Shown one piece after another: positions 33,402-41,881 of a DNA stretch of 43,553 nucleotides (positions within the stretch are counted from its first letter, which is position 1; each line of letters starts with the position of its first letter). Under the pieces are notes generated by a model. The model did not search any database and had not been told where the DNA came from. It worked only from the letters and a program-made list of their open reading frames with translations. Source of the DNA: Candidatus Woesearchaeota archaeon (GTDB lineage Archaea > Nanobdellota > Nanobdellia > Woesearchaeales > GW2011-AR9); the NCBI GenBank assembly GCA_016181265.1, contig JACOZP010000002.1, positions 1-43,553 of the forward strand, read 5' to 3'. The position numbers and the translations under genes were made by a program.

Positions 33402-33470
33402 TTAAATATCCATATTTAAACATTTATTCAATACGATAGATATGTTACAATAGCCATTTAATAAATGTTT
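33402..33470. promoter_or_regulatory. Promoter with symmetric operators for the wHTH gene
   Basis: TTAAATAT-CC-ATATTTAA (33402-33419) is an inverted repeat over the only good TATA-like sequence for the minus-strand regulator. Next to it AAACATTTATT (33418-33428) and AATAAATGTTT (33460-33470) form a second inverted repeat with 11-bp arms and 31-nt spacing. These are plausible repressor sites. Confidence 0.5.
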
Positions 33471-33570
33471 CGTCGTCACTCATTTCCTAATCAAATCCAC
33501 CCTACCCACCCCTCCGAGATCTTTCACCCTCTATCATCTGATGTCGCTGGTATATGTAAAGATTATTAAA

Positions 33571-33774
33571 ACGCGGAGTATTCCACTCCTCTTTTAAATG
33601 GTGGTTTGTGAGCAAACCACTGATTTATTTGTGGAATACTTGCGTGTAAGAAATGAGAAAAACGTTCTCATTTCTACACAGAAAAGAAATCGTCGTTTCT
33701 TTTCTTGTGTTCAAAATTAGGCCGGGGCATGAAATGAAAGAAGGATTTCATCTCTGCACCCCGGCCTATTTTGA
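33571..33774. repeat. Four-hairpin palindromic element, copy 4
   Basis: Four foldbacks in a row. (1) AGTATTCCAC (33577-33586)/(33631-33640), extended by ACGC/GCGT, enclosing GTGGTTTG-TGAG-CAAACCAC (33601-33620). (2) 15-bp stem 33644-33659/33665-33679 containing GAAATGAGAA, the same arm as module B of copy 2. (3) ACACAGAAAAGAAA/TTTCTTTTC-T-TGTGT (33676-33710). (4) TCAAAATTAGGCCGGGG (33711-33727)/CCCCGGCCTATTTTGA (33759-33774) with an inner ATGAAAT/ATTTCAT. Hairpins 2 and 3 compete for ACAC (33676-33679). The helicase TATA box follows immediately. The preceding 33471-33570 shows nothing recognisable. Confidence 0.85.
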
Positions 33775-33812
33775 CAAACGTTTTAAATGATTGGCTCTCT
33801 CCTCACTTCTTC

Positions 33813-35672
33813 ATGACTATTCCTCCCTATTTCCCCCATCTTTCTGTTCGCGTCGGACAGGAAGATTTTATTAACGATCTTCAGCTTGCATTTGAGCAGA
33901 AAACAATCCTTCTCGCTCACGCTCCTACGGGCTTAGGGAAGACGGCTAGTGCATTAGCCATTGCTGTCCAGCACGCATTAGAACACAAGAAAAAAGTGTT
34001 ATTCTTGACGAATCGTCATACCCAGCATCGGATTGCTATCGACACGATTGCCCTGATGCGGAAGAAGACTGACCGCGAAATCATCTCTGTCGATCTCATC
34101 GGCAAACGGTGGATGTGCAGCCAAGATGTTGCCGGTCTTTTTGGTAACGAATTTAATGAATTCTGTCATGCTGTCGTAGAAAAGGGCGAATGTGAATTCT
34201 ACAATACTGTTCGTGATAAAAAAGCATTGACTGTAGAAGGAAAAGCTGTCCTTGCCCAATTAAAACGGCAACCACCGTTGCATACGGAAGAACTATGCAC
34301 CACTGCTCGAGAAAAGACAATGTGTGGTTATGAGTTAGCGATGGCTTTAGCGAAAGACGCTCATATCATTGTCGGAGATTATTATTATCTGTTCAATCCT
34401 CATGTCCAAAGTTCTTTCTTCTCAAAAATAGAAGCGGAGTTAGAAGATATTATCGTCATTGTAGATGAAGGCCATAATCTTCCTTCTCGGATAATGGATA
34501 TGCTTAGCAATAATCTTTCCACTACGATGCTCCGCAATGCTATCATTGAAGCCAAGAAATTTAATTACGGTGGGGTTATCCATTGGTTGCAAGAGATCAC
34601 GCGAATCCTGACTGAGTTTGCTGATTTCACCCCTAGCAATTCGTTTGATAAAGAGAAAAAGATTACTAAAGATCAATTCATCGCTGCTATTAGAAAAACT
34701 ACTGATTATGATCACTTAATTGAAGAATTAGAATTAGCTGCTGACGAGATTCGTAAAAAACAACGCAAAAGTTTTCTTGGTGGCATTGCCTCTTTCCTTC
34801 AAGCCTGGAAAGGTGATGACGAAGGATTTGCTCGCATCCTTTCTGAGCGTTCCGGCAAAATGGGGCCATCTATTTCTCTTCAATATCTTTGTCTTGATCC
34901 TGCTTTGATCACGCGCGATATTTTTGCTGCTGTTCATGCTGGCGTGATTATGAGCGGAACATTAAGACCTATTTCTATGTACAAAGACGTCTTAGGCATT
35001 CCGAAAGGGATAGAGAGAGAATATGTTTCTCCCTTTCCCCCTGAAAATAAAGTGACCATCATCGTTCCTGAAACATCCACTAAATTCACCGCGAGGAGCG
35101 ATACCATGTTTCAAGTCATTGCCCGTAAATGCGGCGAACTTTCTCACCTGATTCCAGGAAATGTTGCCTTCTTCTTTCCTTCCTATGATCTTCGTGATCG
35201 CATTTGTTCCTTTCTCTCAGTCGAAAAGAAAACGTTCTGGGAAAAGAGTGAGATGACGAAAGAAGAGAAAGAACAGCTTCTTGCTTCATTTCACGCCGAG
35301 CGTAAATCTGGCGGTGTTCTTCTCGGTGTCACGGGTGCCAATTTCGCGGAAGGCGTCGATTTTCCCGGTGATCTGCTGAATGGGGTTGTCATCGTCGGCC
35401 TGCCCTTGGCAAAACCAGACTTGACTACCAAAGAATTAATTGCTTACTACGAACGAAAATTTGGTCGAGGCTGGGATTACGGATACATCTATCCTGCGAT
35501 GAATAAGTGTTTCCAATCAGCCGGCCGTTGTATCCGCTCCGAGACCGATCGTGGTGCAATCATTTACCTTGACGAACGTTTTTCCTGGCAGAACTATTTC
35601 TGCTGCTTTCCTCGAGAAGGTACGATCGTCAGCTCTCAATATGCCCGCATACTAACGGCATTTTTTGGTTAA
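33813..35672 (+). CDS. XPD/DinG-type Fe-S DNA helicase
   Basis: 619-aa superfamily 2 5'-3' helicase acting in DNA repair. Walker A APTGLGKT at 37-44. Four cysteines (102, 118, 127, 171) are spaced as in the XPD iron-sulfur domain, ending CGYELAMALA. Motif II is DEGH (218-221) rather than DEAH. Motif VI QSAGRCIRSETDRG is near the end. I start at ATG 33813, which has TTTTAAAT about 27 nt upstream; the ORF-track start at 33771 lies in the last hairpin of the palindromic cluster. No nucleotide-excision partners adjoin it. Confidence 0.9.
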   Translation: MTIPPYFPHLSVRVGQEDFINDLQLAFEQKTILLAHAPTGLGKTASALAIAVQHALEHKKKVLFLTNRHTQHRIAIDTIALMRKKTDREIISVDLIGKRWMCSQDVAGLFGNEFNEFCHAVVEKGECEFYNTVRDKKALTVEGKAVLAQLKRQPPLHTEELCTTAREKTMCGYELAMALAKDAHIIVGDYYYLFNPHVQSSFFSKIEAELEDIIVIVDEGHNLPSRIMDMLSNNLSTTMLRNAIIEAKKFNYGGVIHWLQEITRILTEFADFTPSNSFDKEKKITKDQFIAAIRKTTDYDHLIEELELAADEIRKKQRKSFLGGIASFLQAWKGDDEGFARILSERSGKMGPSISLQYLCLDPALITRDIFAAVHAGVIMSGTLRPISMYKDVLGIPKGIEREYVSPFPPENKVTIIVPETSTKFTARSDTMFQVIARKCGELSHLIPGNVAFFFPSYDLRDRICSFLSVEKKTFWEKSEMTKEEKEQLLASFHAERKSGGVLLGVTGANFAEGVDFPGDLLNGVVIVGLPLAKPDLTTKELIAYYERKFGRGWDYGYIYPAMNKCFQSAGRCIRSETDRGAIIYLDERFSWQNYFCCFPREGTIVSSQYARILTAFFG

Positions 35673-35731
35673 AAGCAATACCAGTGTGGGAAAAGGTAAC
35701 ATTTATATATTGGTTGGTCTTTTCCAAGTAT

Positions 35732-35800
35732 AACCCTATTATGATGATTGTGGGGCTCCTTAGATTCTACCACCCTCACCCCCTCTTTGGAGCCCCCTCC
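35732..35800 (+). ncRNA. Possible small structured transcript
   Basis: A clear TATA box (TTTATATAT, 35702-35710) has no ATG at the leaderless distance. Instead a GC-rich stem GGGGCTCC (35752-35759)/GGAGCCCC (35789-35796) with a 29-nt loop follows, then a short CT-rich stretch. It could be a ~70-nt noncoding RNA or a structured leader of the next ORF. RUGAUGA-like ATGATGA is present, but no box D. Confidence 0.3.
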
Positions 35801-35835
35801 TTTCTAGATATCTTTATATACTGCTTCCCGACGCA

Positions 35836-36090
35836 ATGAAGGTGGAAGCTCTAGACTTAAAGTTAGAACCCGTCCCAGTATTCGATGACACGACGGGCGT
35901 TGGACAGCCGATGACGTATGTTGTTGCGGAGCACGACTCGCTAAGATACATCAGTGCTCAACAAGCTTTGGTCCTAACCAGAGATTTTCTTCACGTTGTT
36001 GATGCGGGCAGTGATCCGATAGCTGCCTACACTCCTTATTTACCGATACACAACCAAGTTGATCGTGATGGAGTTCGTAATAAAGAATAA
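35836..36090 (+). CDS. Small hypothetical protein
   Basis: 84-aa ORF, acidic, with no membrane segment or known motif; it opens MKVEALDLKLEPVPVFDD. A TATA-like CTTTATATAC is only about 20 nt upstream of ATG, shorter than at other genes here, and no ribosome site is seen. It overlaps the 3' end of the convergent 36036-36554 gene by 55 nt. The sequence looks protein-like, but the gene is uncertain. Confidence 0.45.
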   Translation: MKVEALDLKLEPVPVFDDTTGVGQPMTYVVAEHDSLRYISAQQALVLTRDFLHVVDAGSDPIAAYTPYLPIHNQVDRDGVRNKE

Positions 36091-36554
36091 AACTTAACAA
36101 ATTCCTCCTTTGAGATTTGCAGTCCTGCTTCTAAGAAATACTTTGCTAACGCGTACGCATCTTGATTAAAGTCTTTTGACTTTGTAAATGAAAGCAGCCG
36201 TTGTATCGTAAATGTGCAGAGATATCCCTGTTCAAAAGTGAGAACAATCTCTTTCGTCGTCTTCTTTTTTCTAAACGAACAATCCGTAGCAGAAAAGACA
36301 AGGCCATTCTGTTCATAATACTTATCTTGTATTGTAAATCCCAATGCTTTTAGATGACTTTCCACTAATGAAATTACAAACTCTCGTTTGTCATCGAGCC
36401 GTAGATTTTTTTCAATTTCATCCGGCAAAACGTATCTCTGTACTTTCCCCAGGTATTGCTTCACTTTCTGTCGTGGCCCTTTCTCTGTAGTTATACTCTC
36501 TACAAGATACGCATATTCTTGATTTTGAATTTTTTTGATGCGTACGTATGCCAT
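36036..36554 (-). CDS. Hypothetical protein with transposase-associated N-terminus
   Basis: 172-aa protein. The start MAYVRIKKIQNQEYAYLVES and GPRQKVKQYLGKV resemble the opening of IS1634/IS4-like transposases and of short DPANN proteins derived from them. The catalytic DDE region is absent: the rest (60-172) is alpha/beta with no assignable motif, and no inverted repeats bound the gene. It may be a domesticated DNA-binding domain. No clear promoter seen. Confidence 0.6.
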   Translation of the reverse strand: MAYVRIKKIQNQEYAYLVESITTEKGPRQKVKQYLGKVQRYVLPDEIEKNLRLDDKREFVISLVESHLKALGFTIQDKYYEQNGLVFSATDCSFRKKKTTKEIVLTFEQGYLCTFTIQRLLSFTKSKDFNQDAYALAKYFLEAGLQISKEEFVKFYSLLRTPSRSTWLCIGK

Positions 36555-36679
36555 CTTCGAAAGAACCCATTCATTTTATTTAAGTCTTCCTTCTCTCTAA
36601 AAGCATATAGTTAATATAATCGTAAGGTGAAAAATATAAATAGATCTCCTACCATATTCTTTCAAAAGAGGATGTAAAG

Positions 36680-36982
36680 ATGCTTGCCCCCTTCCATCGT
36701 TGTGTTGAATGCAATGATGTCATTGATAATCCTGTTTGTTCTGATTGTCTTTCTGAAAAAATGCAGGCACTCGTTGCGGAATATGATTCTCAATTAGCAA
36801 CTAAAATCACCAGTACCTCTATCTATGGTAGTAGCCTCTGCATCCTTTGCGGAAAAAATATGGCGCTCTGTCCAAATTGCTATAGCAAAGATATCTATCT
36901 CTTTCTTCAGAAGAAAAATAAACGTGTCGCGCGAGAATTTCTGGCTCGTTTTGATTTCGGTTTAAGGAAAGAGTTTCACTAA
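36680..36982 (+). CDS. Small zinc-ribbon protein
   Basis: 100-aa protein with a probable multi-zinc layout: CVEC (8-11), CSDC (20-23), CILC (54-57) and CPNC (64-67), separated by a helical linker, ending in a basic helix (KKNKRVAREFLARFDFG). Likely a nucleic-acid or protein-interaction module. TATA-like AATATAAATAG near 36634-36644 and GAGG about 10 nt before ATG. Family not recognised. Confidence 0.75.
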   Translation: MLAPFHRCVECNDVIDNPVCSDCLSEKMQALVAEYDSQLATKITSTSIYGSSLCILCGKNMALCPNCYSKDIYLFLQKKNKRVAREFLARFDFGLRKEFH

Positions 36983-36998
36983 CTCTTTTAAAAGGCCA

Positions 36999-38360
36999 CT
37001 AACATTCAATACCGGCATCTTCGATTTGTTTAGCGGTCATACATTTTGCTAACAATTCACAGAATGAAGAGATATCCATGGTCGGATCAACAGCGAATCC
37101 TGCTTCAATAAATTTTGAGGGGAGAACATACATCTGTTTTTTTGTGTGTACCGCTTTGATATTTGTACAGCTAAGATCATTGCTGACTAGATCAAATGCT
37201 TCCCAACTCTTGAACTTGACCGCGAAGCCATACTTATCTGTATTATCACAATTCAGAGCAGCTTCTTTTACGGTATTTCCATTTTTCGTCTTTGTCACGC
37301 GATAAGAAGCGGCGTTATCCGCTTCTTCTACTTCGACGCAGAGATCGAATTGTTTTGCCAAACCATAAAACTGGTTGTTTTCCAGATTTTTCTCGATGTT
37401 CTCTTTCATCGCTGAGCTTAATTCTCCAGCATCTTTAAAATAAATGGCGTGACCCGTCGTAACTCCTTTCAAGACTAAAATAATCCCTACAACAAAGAAT
37501 AACGCGAAACCTGCTAATAACATCACTTTCTTCGAATCAACACCCGCTGGACCTGCTTGTCCTGTTGCCGTGCCTCCTTGAGCAGAACCTTTTGTCGCTT
37601 GTCGGTACGCTTGTTTGATATCATCTTCTGCCCAGCCGGCACGAAGTAATGTTTGATGGACTTGTGCGAAGCGCTGACCTTGTTTTGCTTGTTTGACGAT
37701 GTATTGTACTAAGCGTGGATCGGCTTTCTTTATCTTAAGATAATATTGCAATCCTAGAAAAAAAGCTCCACTAAGTAGAATCAATCCTAAAATAGTAACA
37801 ATTAACTTAAATCTCTGGATTTTTGCCACATCATCTTCCACCGTCTGGAGATCTTTTTTCGCTGCTCCTACATCTGTTTGCAATCCTGCTAATCCCGTTG
37901 CGACTGCCGTTACATCTTTTTGGATTGCCTCTTTGGATTGAACTTGTTGCGAACTAATCGAGTCTACCTTCTGTCCGAGAGTAGTTATTTGCTGCTGAAT
38001 CAAGAGGATAACTTGTTCGAGATTAGCAACTCGATCTTCCACACTCGCTGACTGTAACTGTAAGAGATTTAACTTTTCTTCTATGGCTTGTGTTGTAATT
38101 GAAGGCGCGGTTGATACATCTGTAACATTTTGAGTTGATTGGGTGTCGGCGATCTCTTCACTGATAAAACAAGTATAAGTCTCTTCAGAACAATAACATT
38201 CCTCGTTAGAACAGAAATCAGCAGCAGCCGTATCTACTATACAATCTTCACTCACTGAACAAATACTATCTGGAATCTCCGTATCGGCACCAAACACTAG
38301 CATACTACTAAGAATCCCAAGCACAACAGCTACAATGAATATGGCTTTTTCTCTTTGCAT
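36999..38360 (-). CDS. Membrane protein with Cys-rich exterior, coiled coil and two central helices
   Basis: 453-aa protein. Signal peptide (1-24), Cys-rich segment (33-66), long coiled coil (about 90-180, EEKLNLLQLQSASVEDRVANLEQ), a membrane helix (about 187-208), a cytosolic helical bundle (LVQYIVKQAKQGQRFAQVHQTLLRAGW) typical of small DPANN membrane proteins, a Gly/Ala linker, a second helix (about 278-300) and a C-terminal domain with four to five cysteines. Two membrane passes put both ends outside. No family recognised; possibly surface-attachment or envelope-related. TATA-like GTATATAAATAC lies about 35-45 nt before ATG. Confidence 0.75.
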   Translation of the reverse strand: MQREKAIFIVAVVLGILSSMLVFGADTEIPDSICSVSEDCIVDTAAADFCSNEECYCSEETYTCFISEEIADTQSTQNVTDVSTAPSITTQAIEEKLNLLQLQSASVEDRVANLEQVILLIQQQITTLGQKVDSISSQQVQSKEAIQKDVTAVATGLAGLQTDVGAAKKDLQTVEDDVAKIQRFKLIVTILGLILLSGAFFLGLQYYLKIKKADPRLVQYIVKQAKQGQRFAQVHQTLLRAGWAEDDIKQAYRQATKGSAQGGTATGQAGPAGVDSKKVMLLAGFALFFVVGIILVLKGVTTGHAIYFKDAGELSSAMKENIEKNLENNQFYGLAKQFDLCVEVEEADNAASYRVTKTKNGNTVKEAALNCDNTDKYGFAVKFKSWEAFDLVSNDLSCTNIKAVHTKKQMYVLPSKFIEAGFAVDPTMDISSFCELLAKCMTAKQIEDAGIEC

Positions 38361-38461
38361 TCTATCACTCTTAATAACGTTAAGTATCCTTTTTCGTATT
38401 TATATACTTTTGCTTTCTGCTAACGGAAAGTTTATATAAATCTCTTCCTCTGGCAAGAACT

Positions 38462-39757
38462 ATGTTAGACATCAATTTCGTACGTGAACATCCCGAGATT
38501 GTCAAACAGTCTGAGAAACGACGTGGTCATGATCTCTCGCTTGTCCCGCAAGTTCTGAAATTCGACGAGGAATGGCGTAAGGCTCTGAAAGAAGTAGAAA
38601 TCTTAAAGCACCAACGCAACGTTGTTTCCGAAGAGATCAATAAAGCGAAGAAAGCGAAAGAAGAAAAAAAAGCAGCTACAAAAATCCAAGAGATGCGCAC
38701 CGTCGCTGATGAAATCCGCAGGCAAGAAGAAAAAGTTGATGAACTCTTAAACCAACGGAATACTACATTAAAGAAAATTGGTAACATCCTTCACCCATCT
38801 GTTCCCGAAGGAAAAGATGAAGCTGATAACAAAGAGATCAAAAAGATTGGCAAACTTCCCAAATTTACATTTCCAATCAAAGATCATATTGAACTGGGTT
38901 TGGAATTAGATCTTATTGACCTAGAGACCGCAGCGAAAAACTCCGGTGCACGATTTTATTACCTTAAGAACGAAGCAGTCCTTCTCAGCCAAGCCTTGCA
39001 GCGTTTTGCCATGGATCGCCTCCTCAAAAAAGGATATACGCTTATCCAAACACCGTATATGCTTAATCGTGCTGCGTTGGAAGGCGGCGTCAATCTTGCC
39101 GATTTCGAAGAGACGATCTATAAGATTGAAGGCGAAGACTTGTATCTCATCGCTACCTCTGAACATCCCCTCGTTGCTCTTAAGAAAGACCAAGTGCTTG
39201 ACGAAAAAGAATTGCCGCTCAAGATTTGTGGGGTCAGCGCTTGCTTCCGTAAAGAATTAGGATCCCACGGCCGCGATACTAAAGGCATCTTCCGTGTTCA
39301 TCAATTCCACAAAGTGGAGCAGATCGTCTATTGCCTGCCTGAGAATTCAGAGAAGTTTTTCAAAGAGATGCAGAAGAACGCTGAGGAATTATTTGAAGAA
39401 TTAGAAATTCCCTTTCGGGTTGTGCAAATCTGTACTGGTGACATCGGTAACAAGCAAGCATTGCAATATGACATCGAAGCTTGGTTCCCGGGACAGAAAG
39501 AAAAGACCGGAGCGTATCGTGAAGTTACTTCCTGCAGCAATTGTACGGACTATCAGTCCGTTACGTTGAATACCAAAGTCTTGCGCAAAGAAGGGGCTAA
39601 GCAATTTGTTCACATCCTTAACAATACTGCTCTCACCGACACACGACCGATTGCCGCTATCTTAGAAAACTTTCAGACTAAAGAGGGCACGGTAAAGATC
39701 CCGAAAGCTTTGTGGCCGTATATGGGCGGGATGAAAGAGATTAAGCGGAAGAAATAA
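38462..39757 (+). CDS. serS: Seryl-tRNA synthetase
   Basis: 431-aa class II enzyme. It begins MLDINFVREHPEIVK. The long tRNA-binding coiled coil is at about 27-105. Motif 2 is in ACFRKELGSHGRDTKGIFRVHQF, with the TSEHPL and CTGDIG serine-pocket regions, and motif 3 in NNTALTDTRPIAAILE. It is the common bacterial/eukaryotic-type SerRS, not the rare methanogen type. TTTATATAAA about 26 nt before ATG marks a leaderless promoter. Confidence 0.96.
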   Translation: MLDINFVREHPEIVKQSEKRRGHDLSLVPQVLKFDEEWRKALKEVEILKHQRNVVSEEINKAKKAKEEKKAATKIQEMRTVADEIRRQEEKVDELLNQRNTTLKKIGNILHPSVPEGKDEADNKEIKKIGKLPKFTFPIKDHIELGLELDLIDLETAAKNSGARFYYLKNEAVLLSQALQRFAMDRLLKKGYTLIQTPYMLNRAALEGGVNLADFEETIYKIEGEDLYLIATSEHPLVALKKDQVLDEKELPLKICGVSACFRKELGSHGRDTKGIFRVHQFHKVEQIVYCLPENSEKFFKEMQKNAEELFEELEIPFRVVQICTGDIGNKQALQYDIEAWFPGQKEKTGAYREVTSCSNCTDYQSVTLNTKVLRKEGAKQFVHILNNTALTDTRPIAAILENFQTKEGTVKIPKALWPYMGGMKEIKRKK

Positions 39758-39758
39758 A

Positions 39759-40190
39759 TCATCCTTCCCAGCCAATACAACACAACTCTCCGGTCTTGCA
39801 GATGCGTGCTTTCTTGCAGCCCTCGATAGACGGGTATTGTTTGACTAACGATTCCATAATAGAATTCCAACGGCTGACCACATCAACCAAGACATCCTTA
39901 ACTTCTTTCTTTCGTGTTCCTCGTAATTGTTCATAGAGAATTTCCATCTGTGCAGTTACCCGATTAAGATAACGTTGGAATAATTCCTGTCGTGCCTGGA
40001 GGCGAATTTCATCTTTTTGATATCTTTGCAGATCATACCAATAATTTCCTGCTTTATCTATATCCTCTTTAATCTTTTGCAAATCTAATGCCAATAATTT
40101 CGCTACCGTCTGAGCTCGTGGCGTCAACCGATTATCATATTCTAATTTGCTTAACAGAGAAATAACACTCCACGATTGTTTGGGCGACAT
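39759..40190 (-). CDS. Helical protein with C-terminal cysteine cluster
   Basis: 143-aa protein of unknown family, its stop one base from the convergent serS stop. It is mostly helical and charged (LQKIKEDIDKAGNYWYDLQRYQKDEI), ending in a CKKARICKTGELCC cluster that could hold a metal. The ORF track starts at 40286, but AAAATATAAG at about 40213-40222 lies 26 nt before the in-frame ATG 40190, so the shorter form is chosen. The TATA box near 40294 then serves the divergent gene. Confidence 0.65.
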   Translation of the reverse strand: MSPKQSWSVISLLSKLEYDNRLTPRAQTVAKLLALDLQKIKEDIDKAGNYWYDLQRYQKDEIRLQARQELFQRYLNRVTAQMEILYEQLRGTRKKEVKDVLVDVVSRWNSIMESLVKQYPSIEGCKKARICKTGELCCIGWEG

Positions 40191-40320
40191 CAATGAAAGA
40201 AGAAGAGACTTACTTATATTTTTGATGGGTAGTAGGATAGTTATATTCGAGAAGAATAATTTTCTTACTATATCTCTCATTTTCATAACTTATTTAATCC
40301 CTCTTTCCATTTTACTTCAC

Positions 40321-40758
40321 ATGTCATTCCTTTCCACTTTTCGTCTTTCTCTTTTTGGTGAACCCCGCGTCCGTGGCTATGTTCATGATTCACAGAGTGG
40401 CGATACTCAATCTGTACAGAGATACTGCACAACTTCCCTCGCTTTTCTTCATCAACAGGGGATGATCAATCTCAGTGCTAGTCCGGCATCGTGGTACATC
40501 GGTCTTGTCTGGTACGATTCTTCATCTTCGGCAGACGTTCTTGATCTCTTTCATTTCAGCAACTATCAGGGATGGCCCGGCAATCCCGATGTTCGGAATT
40601 TTGTCGTACATCACGGTGTGTATCAACCCGGTCCGATCACGTGCACGCAAGGAATCATTTTGTTGGGTCAAGAAGAACAACTGCGCAGAAGAACATCCTC
40701 ATTAGAACATTATTTACAACAAACAGTGGATTTAGATTTGATAAACAAACTTCTCTGA
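40321..40758 (+). CDS. Small hypothetical protein
   Basis: 145-aa protein with beta-rich sequence and many aromatic residues (WYIGLVWYDSSSS, NYQGWPGNPDVRNFV), ending in a helix. No membrane segment or recognised motif. I start at ATG 40321 because CTTATTTAATC lies about 26 nt upstream; the ORF-track start at 40147 falls inside the opposite-strand gene. Function unknown. Confidence 0.65.
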   Translation: MSFLSTFRLSLFGEPRVRGYVHDSQSGDTQSVQRYCTTSLAFLHQQGMINLSASPASWYIGLVWYDSSSSADVLDLFHFSNYQGWPGNPDVRNFVVHHGVYQPGPITCTQGIILLGQEEQLRRRTSSLEHYLQQTVDLDLINKLL

Positions 40759-40813
40759 CTCTATCCCTCTGCTTCCAAAATTAATATAAACTATCTCCTT
40801 CCTCTTCTCTATT

Positions 40814-41881
40814 ATGTCCTTATTCAAAGATATGCTCAAGAGTGGCGAATCTATTTTTCGTGACACCCTCTTCCTCAACTACGATTTCCAGCCGAAGACC
40901 CTTTTCGCTCGCGAGAATGAACAACAACGCTTTGCTGTTACCATCCGTCCTCTCTTAGAAGGACACACTGGTCGGAATCTGTTCGTCTACGGCGCACCCG
41001 GGATCGGTAAGACCACTGCCTGTAAACATGTCCTGCGTGAGCTGCAAGAAACCTCTGACGAAGTCGTCCCATTATACATCAACTGCTGGAAAGAGAATAC
41101 CACCTACAAAATATTCTACCGCATTTGTGAAGATCTCGGCTACAAATTCATCCAGAGCAAAAAGACCAATGAACTTCTTGCTCTTATCACTGCCAAACTC
41201 AACAAAGGTAGCGCTGTCTTCGTCTTTGACGAGATTGATAAATTAGAAGATACTGACTTTCTTTATAGCATCTTGGAAGATATCTATCGCAAATCGATCA
41301 TCATGATTACTAATTATCGCGATAGTTACAGCGAACTCGATGAACGCATCCGCAGCCGTCTTGGTCCGGAGTTTCTCTTCTTCCGTCCTTATAACGAAGC
41401 GGAGCTCACTCAAATCCTGACGCAGCGTTGCGAATATGCGTTTGTCCCTGGCTGCTGGGATCCGGAAGCATTCAAAGAGGTCGTCGAGAAGTGTGCTGAA
41501 GTCAAAGATGTCCGTGTCGGCCTTTTCTTGATGCGCGAAGCAGGTAATCTTGCCGAAGAGAAAAGCTCACGTAAGATCGTGGACGAGCACGTTGCCCGAG
41601 CCATCATGAAAGTAGATGATTTTTATATCAAACCAAAAGAAGGATTAGACGAAGATCTGCAGGTCATCCTTGATGTCATCCGTGACCACGGCGGGAAAAA
41701 GATCGGAGATATTTTTGGTGCGTACTCTGAGATGGGCGGGGAGTTAAGTTACAAGAGTTTCCAGCGACGGATCTTAAAGTTAGAAGAAGGCAAGTTTATT
41801 TCCACCGAAAAACAGTCCGGAAAAGAAGGTAATACCACTATTATTCATCACATCCCTAATCGAAAATTGACGGAGTTTTAG
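40814..41881 (+). CDS. cdc6: Orc1/Cdc6 replication initiator
   Basis: 355-aa AAA+ initiator that binds origin repeats and helps load MCM. Walker A GAPGIGKT at 60-67, Walker B VFDEID near 137-141, sensor region IMITNYRD, and a C-terminal winged helix (about 275-355). TTAATATAAA about 26 nt before ATG indicates a leaderless mRNA. Archaeal origins often lie next to this gene, but no origin-recognition-box repeats were seen here. The TAG stop is the start of hairpin A' of the following element. Confidence 0.94.
   Translation: MSLFKDMLKSGESIFRDTLFLNYDFQPKTLFARENEQQRFAVTIRPLLEGHTGRNLFVYGAPGIGKTTACKHVLRELQETSDEVVPLYINCWKENTTYKIFYRICEDLGYKFIQSKKTNELLALITAKLNKGSAVFVFDEIDKLEDTDFLYSILEDIYRKSIIMITNYRDSYSELDERIRSRLGPEFLFFRPYNEAELTQILTQRCEYAFVPGCWDPEAFKEVVEKCAEVKDVRVGLFLMREAGNLAEEKSSRKIVDEHVARAIMKVDDFYIKPKEGLDEDLQVILDVIRDHGGKKIGDIFGAYSEMGGELSYKSFQRRILKLEEGKFISTEKQSGKEGNTTIIHHIPNRKLTEF

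Noticed and set aside
35738-35800. C/D box sRNA (ATGATGA as box C)
   Set aside because: No CTGA box D or D' at suitable spacing.
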